Below are positions 17,417 to 25,211 of a stretch of 48,204 nt of DNA, in pieces. Each line of letters opens with the position of its first letter. The first letter of the stretch is position 1. The notes beneath the pieces are model-generated. The model did no database searches. It saw only the letters and a list, made by a program, of their open reading frames with translations, and was not told the DNA's origin. Origin of the DNA: Dehalococcoidia bacterium (GTDB taxonomy: Bacteria; Chloroflexota; Dehalococcoidia; UBA2979); assembly GCA_009692725.1 (NCBI GenBank), contig SHYP01000010.1:1-48204 (forward strand), in the 5' to 3' direction. Made by a program: the position numbers and the translations under genes.

Positions 17417-18088
17417 ATGGTTCATAGCATCGCGATCGTCGGTGGGACGGGCGCGGAGGGGCGCGGCCTGGCGACGCGCTTCGCGCTGGCGGGGCACCGC
17501 GTGGCGCTCGGCGGCCGCGACCCGGGACGCTCGGCGGAGGCCGCCGACACGGTCGTCGCGCGGCTCGCCGAGGCGGGCCATCCGCGTGCGCAGGTCGTCG
17601 GCACGAGCAACGAGGTGGCGGCGGGGGCGTGCGACTTCGTGGTGATCGCGGTCCCGTACGACGCGCAGCGCGCGACGCTGGAGGCGCTGGCGCCGCAGCT
17701 CGCGGACCGCATCGTGATCAGCACCGTGGTGCCGGTGCGCTTCGAGCGCGGGCCGCGGCCGATCGCGGTCGCCGCCGGGTCCGCCGCCGAGGAGGCGGCG
17801 CAGCTGCTGCCGCGCTCGCGGGTCGTTGGCGCGTTCCACACGCTGCCGGCGGAGCTGCTGCTCGATCCTGCGCGCGCGCTCGACGCGGACGTGCTGGTAA
17901 CGGGGGACGACACGGAGGCCAAACAGCTCGTCTCGGCGCTCGCGGCGGAGTTCGCGGGCGTGCGCGCAGTCGACGCGGGGCCGCTGCGCTACTCGCGCTT
18001 CGTCGAGGGGCTGACCGTGCTGCTGATCGGCATCAATGGCCGCTACAAGGCGCACAGCGCGGTGCGCATCCAGGGCCTGCCCGCGTGA
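17417..18088 (+). CDS. npdG: F420-dependent NADP oxidoreductase
   Basis: This 223-residue Rossmann protein exchanges hydride between NADPH and coenzyme F420. The N-terminal SIAIVGGTGAEGRGLA motif (4-19) is the characteristic NpdG dinucleotide site, followed by GGRDP, VVIAVPYDAQ and a C-terminal YKAHSAVRI helix. GAGGGG precedes the ATG. It overlaps cofE by four bases, and pairing with an F420 biosynthesis gene strongly supports the assignment over generic NADP reductases. Confidence 0.9.
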   Translation: MVHSIAIVGGTGAEGRGLATRFALAGHRVALGGRDPGRSAEAADTVVARLAEAGHPRAQVVGTSNEVAAGACDFVVIAVPYDAQRATLEALAPQLADRIVISTVVPVRFERGPRPIAVAAGSAAEEAAQLLPRSRVVGAFHTLPAELLLDPARALDADVLVTGDDTEAKQLVSALAAEFAGVRAVDAGPLRYSRFVEGLTVLLIGINGRYKAHSAVRIQGLPA

Positions 18089-18888
18089 CGGAGCCGGACG
18101 ACGCTGCCGACGGCAGTGCCCTGCCCCCCGGCGGCGGAAGCGAGCTGCGCATCATCGGAGTGCGCGGCATCCCGGAAGTGCGCGCCGGCGACAACCTCGC
18201 AGCGCTGATCGCGGACGCGGCTCGCGCGCAGGGCACGCCGCTCGCCGGCGGCGATGTGCTGGTGGTGACGCAGCGCGTGGTGTCGAAGGCCGAGGGTCGC
18301 GTCGTGCCGCTCGCGGGCTTCGCGCCGAGCGCGTTCGCGCGGGACTGGGCGGAGCGCTGGGGGCTGGACGCGCGGCAGGTGGAGGCGGTGCTGCAGGAAT
18401 CGACGCGCATCGTGCGGCAGGCGCGCGGCGTGCTGATCACGGAGACGCGGCACGGGCTGATCTGCGCGAACGCGGGCGTCGACGCGTCGAACGTCGGCGG
18501 GGACGGGCTCGTCTCGCTGCTGCCGCTCGACCCGGACGCGTCGTGCCGGGGCCTGCGCGACGCGCTGCACGCGCGCACGGGCGTCGAGCTCGCCGTGGTG
18601 ATGACGGACACGTTCGGGCGCGCGTGGCGCGAAGGGCAGACGAACGTCGCGATCGGCGTCGCCGGGCTGCGGCCGCTGCGGCCGTACGACGGGGAGCTCG
18701 ACGTCGACGGCCGGCCGCTGCGCGTCACCATGCCGTGCGTCGCGGACGAGCTCGCTGCTGCGGGCGGCCTGGTGATGGAGAAGCGCGCCGCGATCCCGGC
18801 CGCGATCGTGCGCGGCTACCCGTACGAGGCCGGCGAGGGCTCGGCGAGAGAGATCGTGCGCCCGTTCGAGCGCGACCTGTTCCCGTAG
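18085..18888 (+). CDS. cofE: Coenzyme F420-0:L-glutamate ligase
   Basis: CofE adds glutamates to F420-0 using GTP. The 267-residue protein contains VRGIPEVRAGDNLAALI, GDVLVVTQRVVSKAEGRVV (the signature early segment), ICANAGVDASNV, MTDTFGRAWREGQTNVAIG and a final PCVADELAAA...EKRAAIPAAIVRG stretch. This corresponds to the stand-alone CofE domain without the C-terminal nitroreductase-like domain of actinobacterial FbiB. The GTG start is coupled to npdG. The other F420 genes (cofC, cofD, cofG/H) are not in the window. Confidence 0.91.
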   Translation: MTEPDDAADGSALPPGGGSELRIIGVRGIPEVRAGDNLAALIADAARAQGTPLAGGDVLVVTQRVVSKAEGRVVPLAGFAPSAFARDWAERWGLDARQVEAVLQESTRIVRQARGVLITETRHGLICANAGVDASNVGGDGLVSLLPLDPDASCRGLRDALHARTGVELAVVMTDTFGRAWREGQTNVAIGVAGLRPLRPYDGELDVDGRPLRVTMPCVADELAAAGGLVMEKRAAIPAAIVRGYPYEAGEGSAREIVRPFERDLFP

Positions 18889-18939
18889 CCGTACGATGCT
18901 CGACCGGAGGCGGCGTCGGCGCGCGCGATCGGATGTGCC

Positions 18940-19191
18940 ATGACCCGCAGCGAGGACGACACGCCCGCAGGACACCTGCGCTCCCCGGTGCTGGACGACG
19001 GGCAGCCGCGGTTCCCGTGGTGGCTGCTGCTGCCGGGCGTGCTGGTGGCGGGAGTGTGGGCGGCCTACGCGGGCACGACAGGCGAGGACGGCGCTACGGA
19101 CGCGGTGCGCGCGCTGCTCTGGCCGGGCCCCGCGATCGCTGTGGGCACGACGATCGCGGCGTACCTCGGCTGGCGCCTGGACCTCGACTGA
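18940..19191 (+). CDS. Small two-helix membrane protein
   Basis: This 83-residue protein has a hydrophilic N-terminus of about 24 residues, a first membrane segment (PWWLLLPGVLVAGVWAAYAG) and a second (IAVGTTIAAYLGW) ending in LDLD. No conserved family motif is seen. Its stop shares one base with the holA start (CTGATG), which supports it as a real, coupled gene. Confidence 0.6.
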   Translation: MTRSEDDTPAGHLRSPVLDDGQPRFPWWLLLPGVLVAGVWAAYAGTTGEDGATDAVRALLWPGPAIAVGTTIAAYLGWRLDLD

Positions 19192-20240
19192 TGCTGCACC
19201 TGTACACCGGCTCGCTCGTCCCCGGCACCGGGTCCGACGACTTCCGGCTACGCGAAGCGTTCGCCGAGCTGCGTGCGACGCTCGACACCGACGGGCTGCT
19301 CAGCGCGAACACGACGGTGCTGGCCGCGCGCAACCTCGACCCCGGCGAGGTGGTGCAGCACGTGACGACGGCGCCATTCCTCGCGGGGGCGCGGCTCGTG
19401 GTGGTGGAGGGGCTGCTCGTGGCGGTAGGTGCGCGACGCGGGGCGCTCGAGCCGTGGCAACTGCTGCTCGACGTGCTGCCGCAGCTGCCGCCGACGAACC
19501 ACCTGGCGCTGCTGGAGCCCACGCGCGAGCGCGAAGATCGCATCGCCATCGAGCGCTCGCCGCTGCTGCGCGCATTGCGCGCGGTGCCCGGCGCCGACGT
19601 GCGGGAGTTTCGCGAGCTGCGCACGTTCGGCCGGGAGAGCGGCAATGAGGTCGCGCGCTGGCTCTCGGCGCGCGCGCAGGCGCGCGGTGTGGCGATCGAG
19701 CACGCGGCGGTGGACACGCTCGCGGAGCTCGTCGGCGCCGACCTCTGGGCGCTCAGCGGAGAGCTCGACAAGCTCGCGCAGTACGCGGGCGACCGGCCGA
19801 TCACGGCCGCCGATGTGCGCGCGCTGACGCCGGCGGTGAAGGAGGCGGACCTGTTCGCGCTCATCGACGCCGCGGTCGAGGGCCGTGCGGACGCCGCGTT
19901 GCGCCAGTTGCGGCAGCGCCTGGAGCAGGGCAGCGATACGCCGGCGGCGGTGCTGGCGATGCTGGCGCGGCAGCTGCGCCACCTCGTGCGCGCCGCAGAG
20001 CTCGTGGAGCAGCGCGCGCCGGAATCCGCGATCGGTGAGGCGACGGGGGTGACGCACCCGTACGCGCTGAGCAAGCTCGTGCGACAGGCCGGCGCGCTCG
20101 GCCGGTCGGCGGCGGAGGCGGGGCTGCGCGCCGTCGCTGCCGCGGACTACGCAGCGAAGAGCGGCGCGCTCGACGAGGCGCTGGCACTCGAGCTGTTGGT
20201 CGCGGACCTCGCGGCGATCGCTCCAGCGAGGCGACGATAG
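19191..20240 (+). CDS. holA: DNA polymerase III subunit delta
   Basis: This clamp-loader subunit opens the sliding clamp. The 349 residues match HolA: an N-terminal degenerate AAA+ fold beginning MLHLYTGS, the RLVVVEGLL strand after the NLDPGEVVQHV helix, LALLEP, then a REFRELRTFGRESGNEVARWL region, ELDKLAQYAGD and the C-terminal helical collar with AAVLAMLARQLRHLVR. The usual YGEE P-loop remnant reads TGSLVPGTG here. It lies downstream of the small membrane gene with one-base overlap and convergent with lexA. Confidence 0.85.
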   Translation: MLHLYTGSLVPGTGSDDFRLREAFAELRATLDTDGLLSANTTVLAARNLDPGEVVQHVTTAPFLAGARLVVVEGLLVAVGARRGALEPWQLLLDVLPQLPPTNHLALLEPTREREDRIAIERSPLLRALRAVPGADVREFRELRTFGRESGNEVARWLSARAQARGVAIEHAAVDTLAELVGADLWALSGELDKLAQYAGDRPITAADVRALTPAVKEADLFALIDAAVEGRADAALRQLRQRLEQGSDTPAAVLAMLARQLRHLVRAAELVEQRAPESAIGEATGVTHPYALSKLVRQAGALGRSAAEAGLRAVAAADYAAKSGALDEALALELLVADLAAIAPARRR

Positions 20241-20318
20241 CCGCTCGCCCCCCGGCTTGACGGTAGGCTCAGCTGGGGCGGCGCCCCACCGCTGCCGGCG
20301 CGGACTCGGCGCCGAGAA

Positions 20319-20360
20319 CCCTCACCCCCATCCCCTCTCCCCCACGGGGGCGAGGGGAGC
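20319..20360. repeat. REP-like GC/pyrimidine-rich palindromic element
   Basis: Within the 240-base gap between holA and lexA lies CCCTCACCCCCATCCCCTCT followed by CCCCCACGGGGG and CGAGGGGAGCC. CCCCTC (20332-) can pair with GAGGGG (about 20352-20357) around a CCCC/GGGG core, giving an imperfect hairpin. Strings like this are dispersed in many high-GC genomes. It could also end transcription of the two convergent genes. A 12-base palindrome CTCGGCGCCGAG lies just upstream (about 20304-20315). I see no gene in the gap. Confidence 0.5.
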
Positions 20361-20480
20361 CGGAGCGGCTTCGTAAGCGTGCTGCCCATGAATGCCGACA
20401 CGTACACTCACTGCCGCCAACCCAGCTCGCAGAACGAGCGCACCAACGAAGCCGGAGGGAGAGCGGCTGTCGCCGCCCGC

Positions 20481-21110
20481 CTAGGTGAAACTGCGGATCG
20501 AGGTGAGCACGCGGCCCTGCACCTCGACGTTGTCTGCGGCAGTGTAGATCGGCTGCATCGTGCTGTTCATCGGCTGGAGGCGTACGCGCGCGCCCTCGTG
20601 GTAGAAGCGCTTGAGCGTGGTCTCGTTCTCCGCCTTGAGCCACACCGCCACCATGTCGCCGTCGTCGCAGCTGTGCGTGGGCTCGAGGATCACGATGTCG
20701 CCGTCGTTGATCAGCGCGTCGATCATCGAGGAGCCCTCAACACGCAGCGCGTAGGCGCCGGCGCGGCCGCGCGTCTGCTCCTCGCTCACTTCGATCTCCT
20801 CGTAGCCGGCGGGGAGGGTGTCGGGCGGCGTGGGGATCGGGCTGCCCGCTGCGATCTTGCCGAGCACAGGCACGCTGACGAGGCGGCGGCGCGGCGGACC
20901 CGTGAGCTGGATTGCGCGAGAGATCTCGCGGTCGCGGCGCAGCAGCCCCCGCTCCTCGAGCCGCTTCAGGTTGTAGTCCACGACCGAGGTGGAGGAGATG
21001 CTGCAGCCGTGCTGGATGTCGCGGATCGAGGGTGGGTAGTCGTGCTCGTCGAGGAAGCGCTCGACGAACTGCAGGATGCGCCGTTGCTTGTCGGACAGGT
21101 CTTCAGACAT
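20481..21110 (-). CDS. lexA: SOS repressor LexA
   Basis: This 209-residue repressor has an N-terminal winged helix (residues 1-70; PPSIRDIQHGCSISSTSVVDYNL contains the recognition helix) and a C-terminal S24 peptidase. The self-cleavage site is Ala88-Gly89 in VLGKIAAGSPI; Ser128 in GSSM and Lys167 in TTLKRF are the catalytic pair. The ATG at 21110 has AAAGGAG upstream; a longer in-frame start at 21173 would run through the operator, so I reject it. A LexA-type operator at 21140-21152 suggests it controls itself. Confidence 0.93.
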   Translation of the reverse strand: MSEDLSDKQRRILQFVERFLDEHDYPPSIRDIQHGCSISSTSVVDYNLKRLEERGLLRRDREISRAIQLTGPPRRRLVSVPVLGKIAAGSPIPTPPDTLPAGYEEIEVSEEQTRGRAGAYALRVEGSSMIDALINDGDIVILEPTHSCDDGDMVAVWLKAENETTLKRFYHEGARVRLQPMNSTMQPIYTAADNVEVQGRVLTSIRSFT

Positions 21111-21137
21111 ACCGTCTCCTTTGACCGCGTCCCGCCG

Positions 21138-21166
21138 CGGCACATATGTTCGCAACAAATGTAGCG
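21138..21166 (-). promoter_or_regulatory. Probable LexA operator (near Gram-positive-type SOS box)
   Basis: Read on the minus strand, GCGAACATATGTGCC lies about 30 bases upstream of the lexA ATG. It matches the Gram-positive box CGAAC-RNRY-GTTYG in its left half and core, with a changed right end. Just upstream is a second octamer, ACATTTGT, resembling ACATATGT, five bases away. The two octamers could bind LexA dimers side by side. The position between two divergent genes could affect both. Confidence 0.6.
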
Positions 21167-21349
21167 AGCGCACAGGCGCTGCGTCAATCGATGGCGGCGC
21201 GCGCGGCGCGCGTGCCCGGCGGGGCGCGCGCGGGCCATCGCCGCGTTATCGTGCGCACAGCGCGCCACCGAGCGCGCCACCGAGTGCGCCACCGACGACG
21301 CGCAGGGCGGACCAACCCCTGCACGCGCGGGGGGAAGGGGCGTCCGCCC

Positions 21350-22102
21350 TTGGCTGCGGGGATCGAGGATCTGTTTGGCCAGGAGCGCCCGGGCGAGCCG
21401 GACGAGGCGGCGGGCGAGCGGCGCCGCGCGCTGGTCGTTGCTGCGCACCCGGACGACGCCGACTTCGGCGCGGGGGGCACCGCGGCGCTGCTCGCGCAGG
21501 CCGGCTGGGAGGTGCGCTTCGTCGTCGCGACGGACGGCTCGAAGGGCTCGGACGACGCGGCGTTCACGACCGCGCGGCTCGTGGCGACGCGCCAGGAGGA
21601 GCAGCAGGCCGCCGCGGCGAAGCTCGGCGTCGCGTCCGTGGGCTTCCTCGGCTTCGTCGACAGCGAGCTTGTGAGCTCACGCGCGCTGCTCGGCGCGGTA
21701 ACGCGCGAGATCCGCGCGTTCCAGCCGTTCGCTGTGTACACGCACGACCCCGAGCCGGTGATCATCAACGACGGCTTCGTGAACCACAGCGATCACCGCA
21801 CGACGGGGCTCGCCGCGGTGGACGCGGTATACCCGACGGCGCGCGACCGGCTCAACTTCCCGGAGCAGATCGAGGCGGGGCTGACCACGCACAAGGTGCG
21901 CGAGCTGTACCTGTGGGGGTCCAACCGCGCGAACTTCGCAGTGGACATCGGCGCGGTGCTGGAGACGAAGATCGCCGCGCTGCTCGCGCACGCGAGCCAG
22001 TTCGGCGATGGCGCACAGTTTCTCGAGTTCGCGCGCGAGCGCTGGCGCGACGAGGACGGCCGCACGCTGGAGCGGTTCCGCCGCGTCGTGCTGTTCCGCT
22101 AG
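21350..22102 (+). CDS. PIG-L family N-acetylglucosaminyl deacetylase (MshB/BshB-like)
   Basis: This zinc-dependent deacetylase has the defining AHPDD motif (about residues 32-36 after a VVAAHPDDADFGAGG strand), TDGSKG, the RQEEQQAAAAKLGV helix and a later HSDHR.TG pair that supplies the third metal ligand. The family includes MshB and BshB of low-molecular-weight thiol synthesis, as well as deacetylases for other amino sugars. I place the start at TTG 21350, after a GGGGGAAGGGG stretch, giving 250 residues, the family size. The longer frame upstream to 21146 is Arg-rich and overlaps the lexA operator. The start is the uncertain part. Confidence 0.8.
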   Translation: MAAGIEDLFGQERPGEPDEAAGERRRALVVAAHPDDADFGAGGTAALLAQAGWEVRFVVATDGSKGSDDAAFTTARLVATRQEEQQAAAAKLGVASVGFLGFVDSELVSSRALLGAVTREIRAFQPFAVYTHDPEPVIINDGFVNHSDHRTTGLAAVDAVYPTARDRLNFPEQIEAGLTTHKVRELYLWGSNRANFAVDIGAVLETKIAALLAHASQFGDGAQFLEFARERWRDEDGRTLERFRRVVLFR

Positions 22103-22184
22103 CCGTGGCCGTAACGCACGTCAGCGACTGCGGCGGTACGACGCGGGGGGTGTGCATCGCGCTCAGCCGCGCCGGGCACGCACG

Positions 22185-22760
22185 GTGACCGAACCCACGT
22201 CGGAGGCGGCGGAGGCGCGCCATCCGCTCGGATACTGCCCGGTCTGCAGCTCGCCGCTGGCGGAGGGGGGCCCGGGTGGCCGGCTGGAGTGCGTGACCTG
22301 CGGCTACGTGCGCTACGCCGACCCGAAGCTCGCGACCGGCGTGGTCGCCGAGCACGACGGCCGCATCCTGCTCGTGCGGCGCAACCACGAGCCGATGTAC
22401 GGCCGCTGGTCGTTCCCGTCGGGGTTCGTGGACGCGGGCGAGGTGGTGGCGGAGGCCGCGGCGCGGGAGGCGCGCGAGGAGACCGGCGTCGAGGTGCGCG
22501 TCGAGAAGCTGCTCGGCGTGTTCAGCCGCCGCGGCGACCCCGTCGTGTTCGTGGCGTACGCGGCAACCGTAGTGGCGGGCGAGCCGACCCCGGGCGACGA
22601 GGCGTTCGAGGTCGGCTACTTCGCACCGGACGCCCTGCCTGATCTGGCGTTCCCGCACGACCCGGCGATCCTCGAGGCATGGCACGCGTGGCGCGCCGAG
22701 GGCGCCGTCCGGGGGGCGGAGCCCTCGGCGGGGCGAGGGGCGGGGCCGAACGGGCCGTGA
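22185..22760 (+). CDS. Nudix hydrolase with N-terminal zinc ribbon
   Basis: This 191-residue protein has a zinc ribbon (CPVC at 18-21, CVTC at 36-39) followed by a Nudix domain with the full box GFVDAGE...REAREETGV (residues 80-102). The layout resembles NudC-like and ADP-ribose/NADH pyrophosphatases, though the NudC SQPWPFPxS motif is absent, so the substrate is not fixed. The GTG start at 22185 lies 80 bases after the deacetylase. The last about 15 residues are encoded by a G-rich run (GAEPSAGRGAGPNGP) that looks like a recent tail. Confidence 0.85.
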   Translation: MTEPTSEAAEARHPLGYCPVCSSPLAEGGPGGRLECVTCGYVRYADPKLATGVVAEHDGRILLVRRNHEPMYGRWSFPSGFVDAGEVVAEAAAREAREETGVEVRVEKLLGVFSRRGDPVVFVAYAATVVAGEPTPGDEAFEVGYFAPDALPDLAFPHDPAILEAWHAWRAEGAVRGAEPSAGRGAGPNGP

Positions 22761-22832
22761 CGGCTATACTCGCCCCACCGCGAGACTGAGCGCGCCCGTA
22801 GCATCAACAGCGACCGAGCCAGAGGAGGCACG

Positions 22833-23168
22833 ATGAGCGCCGTGGACATCAAGCTGTACGTCGCCGAGCGCGAGCCGCGGATCGAGCTACTGCAGCAGAT
22901 GATCAGCGCGGCCGCGGGCGAGGCGGGCGTGGAGGCGACGACGGAGGTCGTGACCGTGCGCACCGAGGACGAGGCGCGCCTGCTGAAGAGCCTCGGCTCG
23001 CCGACGATCCGCGTGAACGGCTTCGATATCGAGTACGCCGAACGCGAGCCCCCTGAGACGACCACGGGCACGCGCTACTACTCGACGCCCGCGGGGTGGC
23101 AAGCCTTCCCGGAGCAGGGCATGATCGTGTTCGCGATCCGCGAGGCGCTCGCCCGCGCGCGGCGCTGA
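22833..23168 (+). CDS. Thioredoxin-like-fold small protein
   Basis: This 111-residue protein starts with a strand DIKLYVAERE and an amphipathic helix, then TTEVVTVRTEDEARLLKSLGSPTIRVNGFDIEYAE. The LGSPTIRVNG segment, with a cis-proline-like SPT, is typical of glutaredoxin/thioredoxin-like domains that have no CxxC at the active site. No cysteine is present at all, so it is not a redox-active thioredoxin. A good ribosome binding site (AGAGGAGG) and a TATACT box near 22765 suggest its own promoter. Confidence 0.6.
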   Translation: MSAVDIKLYVAEREPRIELLQQMISAAAGEAGVEATTEVVTVRTEDEARLLKSLGSPTIRVNGFDIEYAEREPPETTTGTRYYSTPAGWQAFPEQGMIVFAIREALARARR

Positions 23169-23194
23169 TCGCGGCCCGCAGGAAGACGCCAGCG

Positions 23195-23806
23195 ATGCCC
23201 GACGACGACCAGCCGCAAGCTGAGCCGGCCGCAGACGCCGACGCACCGGTGCCGCCCACGCAGCCGCTGCGCGAGTCACCGCCGTCCGATCCGGGCCGCC
23301 GCCGCCTGCGCGGCACGGGCTCCGGCTTCGGCCACACCGACGATCCCGGCGGCATGGCGGCCGAGTTCGCGCGGCGCGTGCGCGAGGCGGCGGAGCAGCG
23401 GCGGCCGGCGATCGAGCGCACCGCGCGCGATGCCATCGAGCGGGCACGCGAGGCTGCCGACGCGGCACGTCCGCAGATCGAGCGGCTGGCCCAGCAGGCG
23501 AAGCACGCGGCCGAGGCGGCCCGCCCGCACGTGGAGCAGGCAGCACGCGACGCCTCGGCGTTCGCGAGCGAGCACGAGGCGGAGCTGCGCGCGGCGGCCG
23601 GCCGCGCGGCGCAGGTGGCCGGACGCATGGCGGTGCCACCGGTACTGCGTCCGTTCGTCGATGCCGCCGAGCGCGAGCTGCACCGCGACGCGTCGCCACC
23701 ACCATCGGCGCCGCCAACTTCGACGCCCCCGCAATCGACACCCCCGCGATCGACGCAGAGTGGGCCGGTCGAAGAGCCGCCCGCGGGCGGCGAGCGGAAC
23801 GCATAG
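23195..23806 (+). CDS. Ala/Arg/Glu-rich helical protein, unknown function
   Basis: This 203-residue protein has an acidic, Pro-rich N-terminus, then residues about 50-145 form long amphipathic heptad/undecad repeats of the type ERARDAIERAREAADAARPQIERLA, like apolipoprotein or phasin-like helices. A Pro/Ser/Thr-rich disordered tail follows. It has no enzymatic motif. It may coat a surface or be a coiled coil. It begins 26 bases after the thioredoxin-like gene and is convergent with the CNNM gene; GGCCCC (23806-23811) and GGGGCC (23828-23833) form a weak stem after it. Confidence 0.55.
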   Translation: MPDDDQPQAEPAADADAPVPPTQPLRESPPSDPGRRRLRGTGSGFGHTDDPGGMAAEFARRVREAAEQRRPAIERTARDAIERAREAADAARPQIERLAQQAKHAAEAARPHVEQAARDASAFASEHEAELRAAAGRAAQVAGRMAVPPVLRPFVDAAERELHRDASPPPSAPPTSTPPQSTPPRSTQSGPVEEPPAGGERNA

Positions 23807-23849
23807 GCCCCCGCGCGTGTAGCGACAGGGGCCAGCCGGCCGCGACGAG

Positions 23850-25178
23850 CTACGAGGCAGGCGGCGCCGGGGGACGGGACACGCGCTCCGGGGACGCCGC
23901 GTCGTTTGCGGGGAGCGGCTCGGCTTCGAGCGTGGCGATGCGCAGGTCGTCCATCTCGATCACGCGCAGCCGGTAACCGGCGACGTCGACGGTGTCGCCC
24001 GGCTGCGGAATACTGCCGAGCCGATCGAGCAAGTACCCGGCGACGGTATTGTACGGCCCCGCCTCGACCGTGACCCCCAGCAGCTCCGTCAGCGTTTCGA
24101 CCGGGTCGAGGCCGTCGATGCGCAGGCGGCCACCGGGGCCGCGCTCGGGCGGCCGCTCCGGCTCCTCGAACTCGTCCTGCAGCTCACCGACGATCGACTC
24201 GAGCACGTCCTCGAGCGTCACGATGCCGTCTGTGCCGCCAAACTCGTCGATGGCGACGGCGAAGTGGTTGCGCCGCGCGCGCATCTCCGCGAGCAGCCGT
24301 TCGACACTCACGTGACTCGGGATCATCAGCGACTCGCGCAGCAGCGGGCGCAGGTTGGGGGACGGCGCGGCCAGCAGCAGGTCGCGCACGTGCACCACAC
24401 CCAGCACCTCGTCCAGGTCCTTGCCGTAGACGGGGTAGCGCGAGTGGTGGTGCTCGCCGACGGTGCGCACCGCCTCGGCGGTGGAGGCGGTGACCGGGAA
24501 GGCGACGACCTCGGTGCGCGGCACCATCACGCTGGCGACGCTGAGCTCACCGAAGCGCAGCACGCGCTCCAGCAGGAACTGCTCGCCCGTCTCGATCGCG
24601 CCCGCCTGTGCGCTCGCCTGCACGACGAGGCGCAGTTCCTCCGCGCCGATGTGCGGCTGCGCGGCGACGTCGCGCGACACGCCGATGACGCGCAGCGCGA
24701 GCCAGCCGCCTTCGTTCAGCAGCCAGATCGCGGGGCGGAAGAGCCAGCGGAAGGCGCGCAGCGGGCTCGCGACCAGCAGCGCGACCGGCTCCGTGAACTG
24801 CAGCGCGAGCCCCTTGGGCGCGAGCTCGCCCGCGATGACGTGCAGTGCGGTGATCATCGCGAAGCTCACGGCGACCGCGACAGCGTGGCCCCCGAGGCCG
24901 CCGAGCGCGGGTTCGACCACACGTGCGAGTGCCGGCTCGCCGATCCAGCCGAGCGCGAGGCTGGCGAGCGTGATGCCAAGCTGGCAGGCGGCGATGTAGC
25001 TGTCGAGGTGCTCGACGGCGTCGGCGACGCTGCCCGCGCCCGCGCGGCCTTCGGTGCTCAGCTGCTCGATGCGCGTGCGGCGCACCGTCACCAGCGAGAA
25101 CTCGGCGGCGACGAAGAAGCCGTTCGCGATCACCAGCGCGAGGACGGCGAGCAGCCCCCCGCCTACTTCGAACACCAC
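23850..25178 (-). CDS. CNNM/CorC-family (HlyC/CorC) membrane protein with CBS domains
   Basis: This 442-residue protein has a DUF21/CNNM membrane domain (about 1-195, beginning with the IANGFFVAAEFSLVTVRRTRIEQL segment), a tandem CBS pair (about 205-330; VMVPRTEVVAFPV, HSRYPVYGKDLDEVLGVVHVRDLL, IDEFGGTDGIVTLEDVLE) and a CorC_HlyC transporter-associated domain (about 345-430). The family exports Mg2+/Co2+ or controls divalent ion balance. Two MgtE-type transporters lie within 10 kb. It is followed on the minus strand by no close partner; the ligase gene upstream ends 33 bases before its start. Confidence 0.9.
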   Translation of the reverse strand: MVFEVGGGLLAVLALVIANGFFVAAEFSLVTVRRTRIEQLSTEGRAGAGSVADAVEHLDSYIAACQLGITLASLALGWIGEPALARVVEPALGGLGGHAVAVAVSFAMITALHVIAGELAPKGLALQFTEPVALLVASPLRAFRWLFRPAIWLLNEGGWLALRVIGVSRDVAAQPHIGAEELRLVVQASAQAGAIETGEQFLLERVLRFGELSVASVMVPRTEVVAFPVTASTAEAVRTVGEHHHSRYPVYGKDLDEVLGVVHVRDLLLAAPSPNLRPLLRESLMIPSHVSVERLLAEMRARRNHFAVAIDEFGGTDGIVTLEDVLESIVGELQDEFEEPERPPERGPGGRLRIDGLDPVETLTELLGVTVEAGPYNTVAGYLLDRLGSIPQPGDTVDVAGYRLRVIEMDDLRIATLEAEPLPANDAASPERVSRPPAPPAS

Positions 25179-25211
25179 TGGCCTCCCGCGCTGCGCGCTT
25201 CGACCGCCGGA

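Noticed and set aside
21146..21349. Extended N-terminus of the PIG-L deacetylase
   Set aside because: It is Arg-rich, carries repeats of RH and overlaps the lexA operator; homology begins only after 21350.
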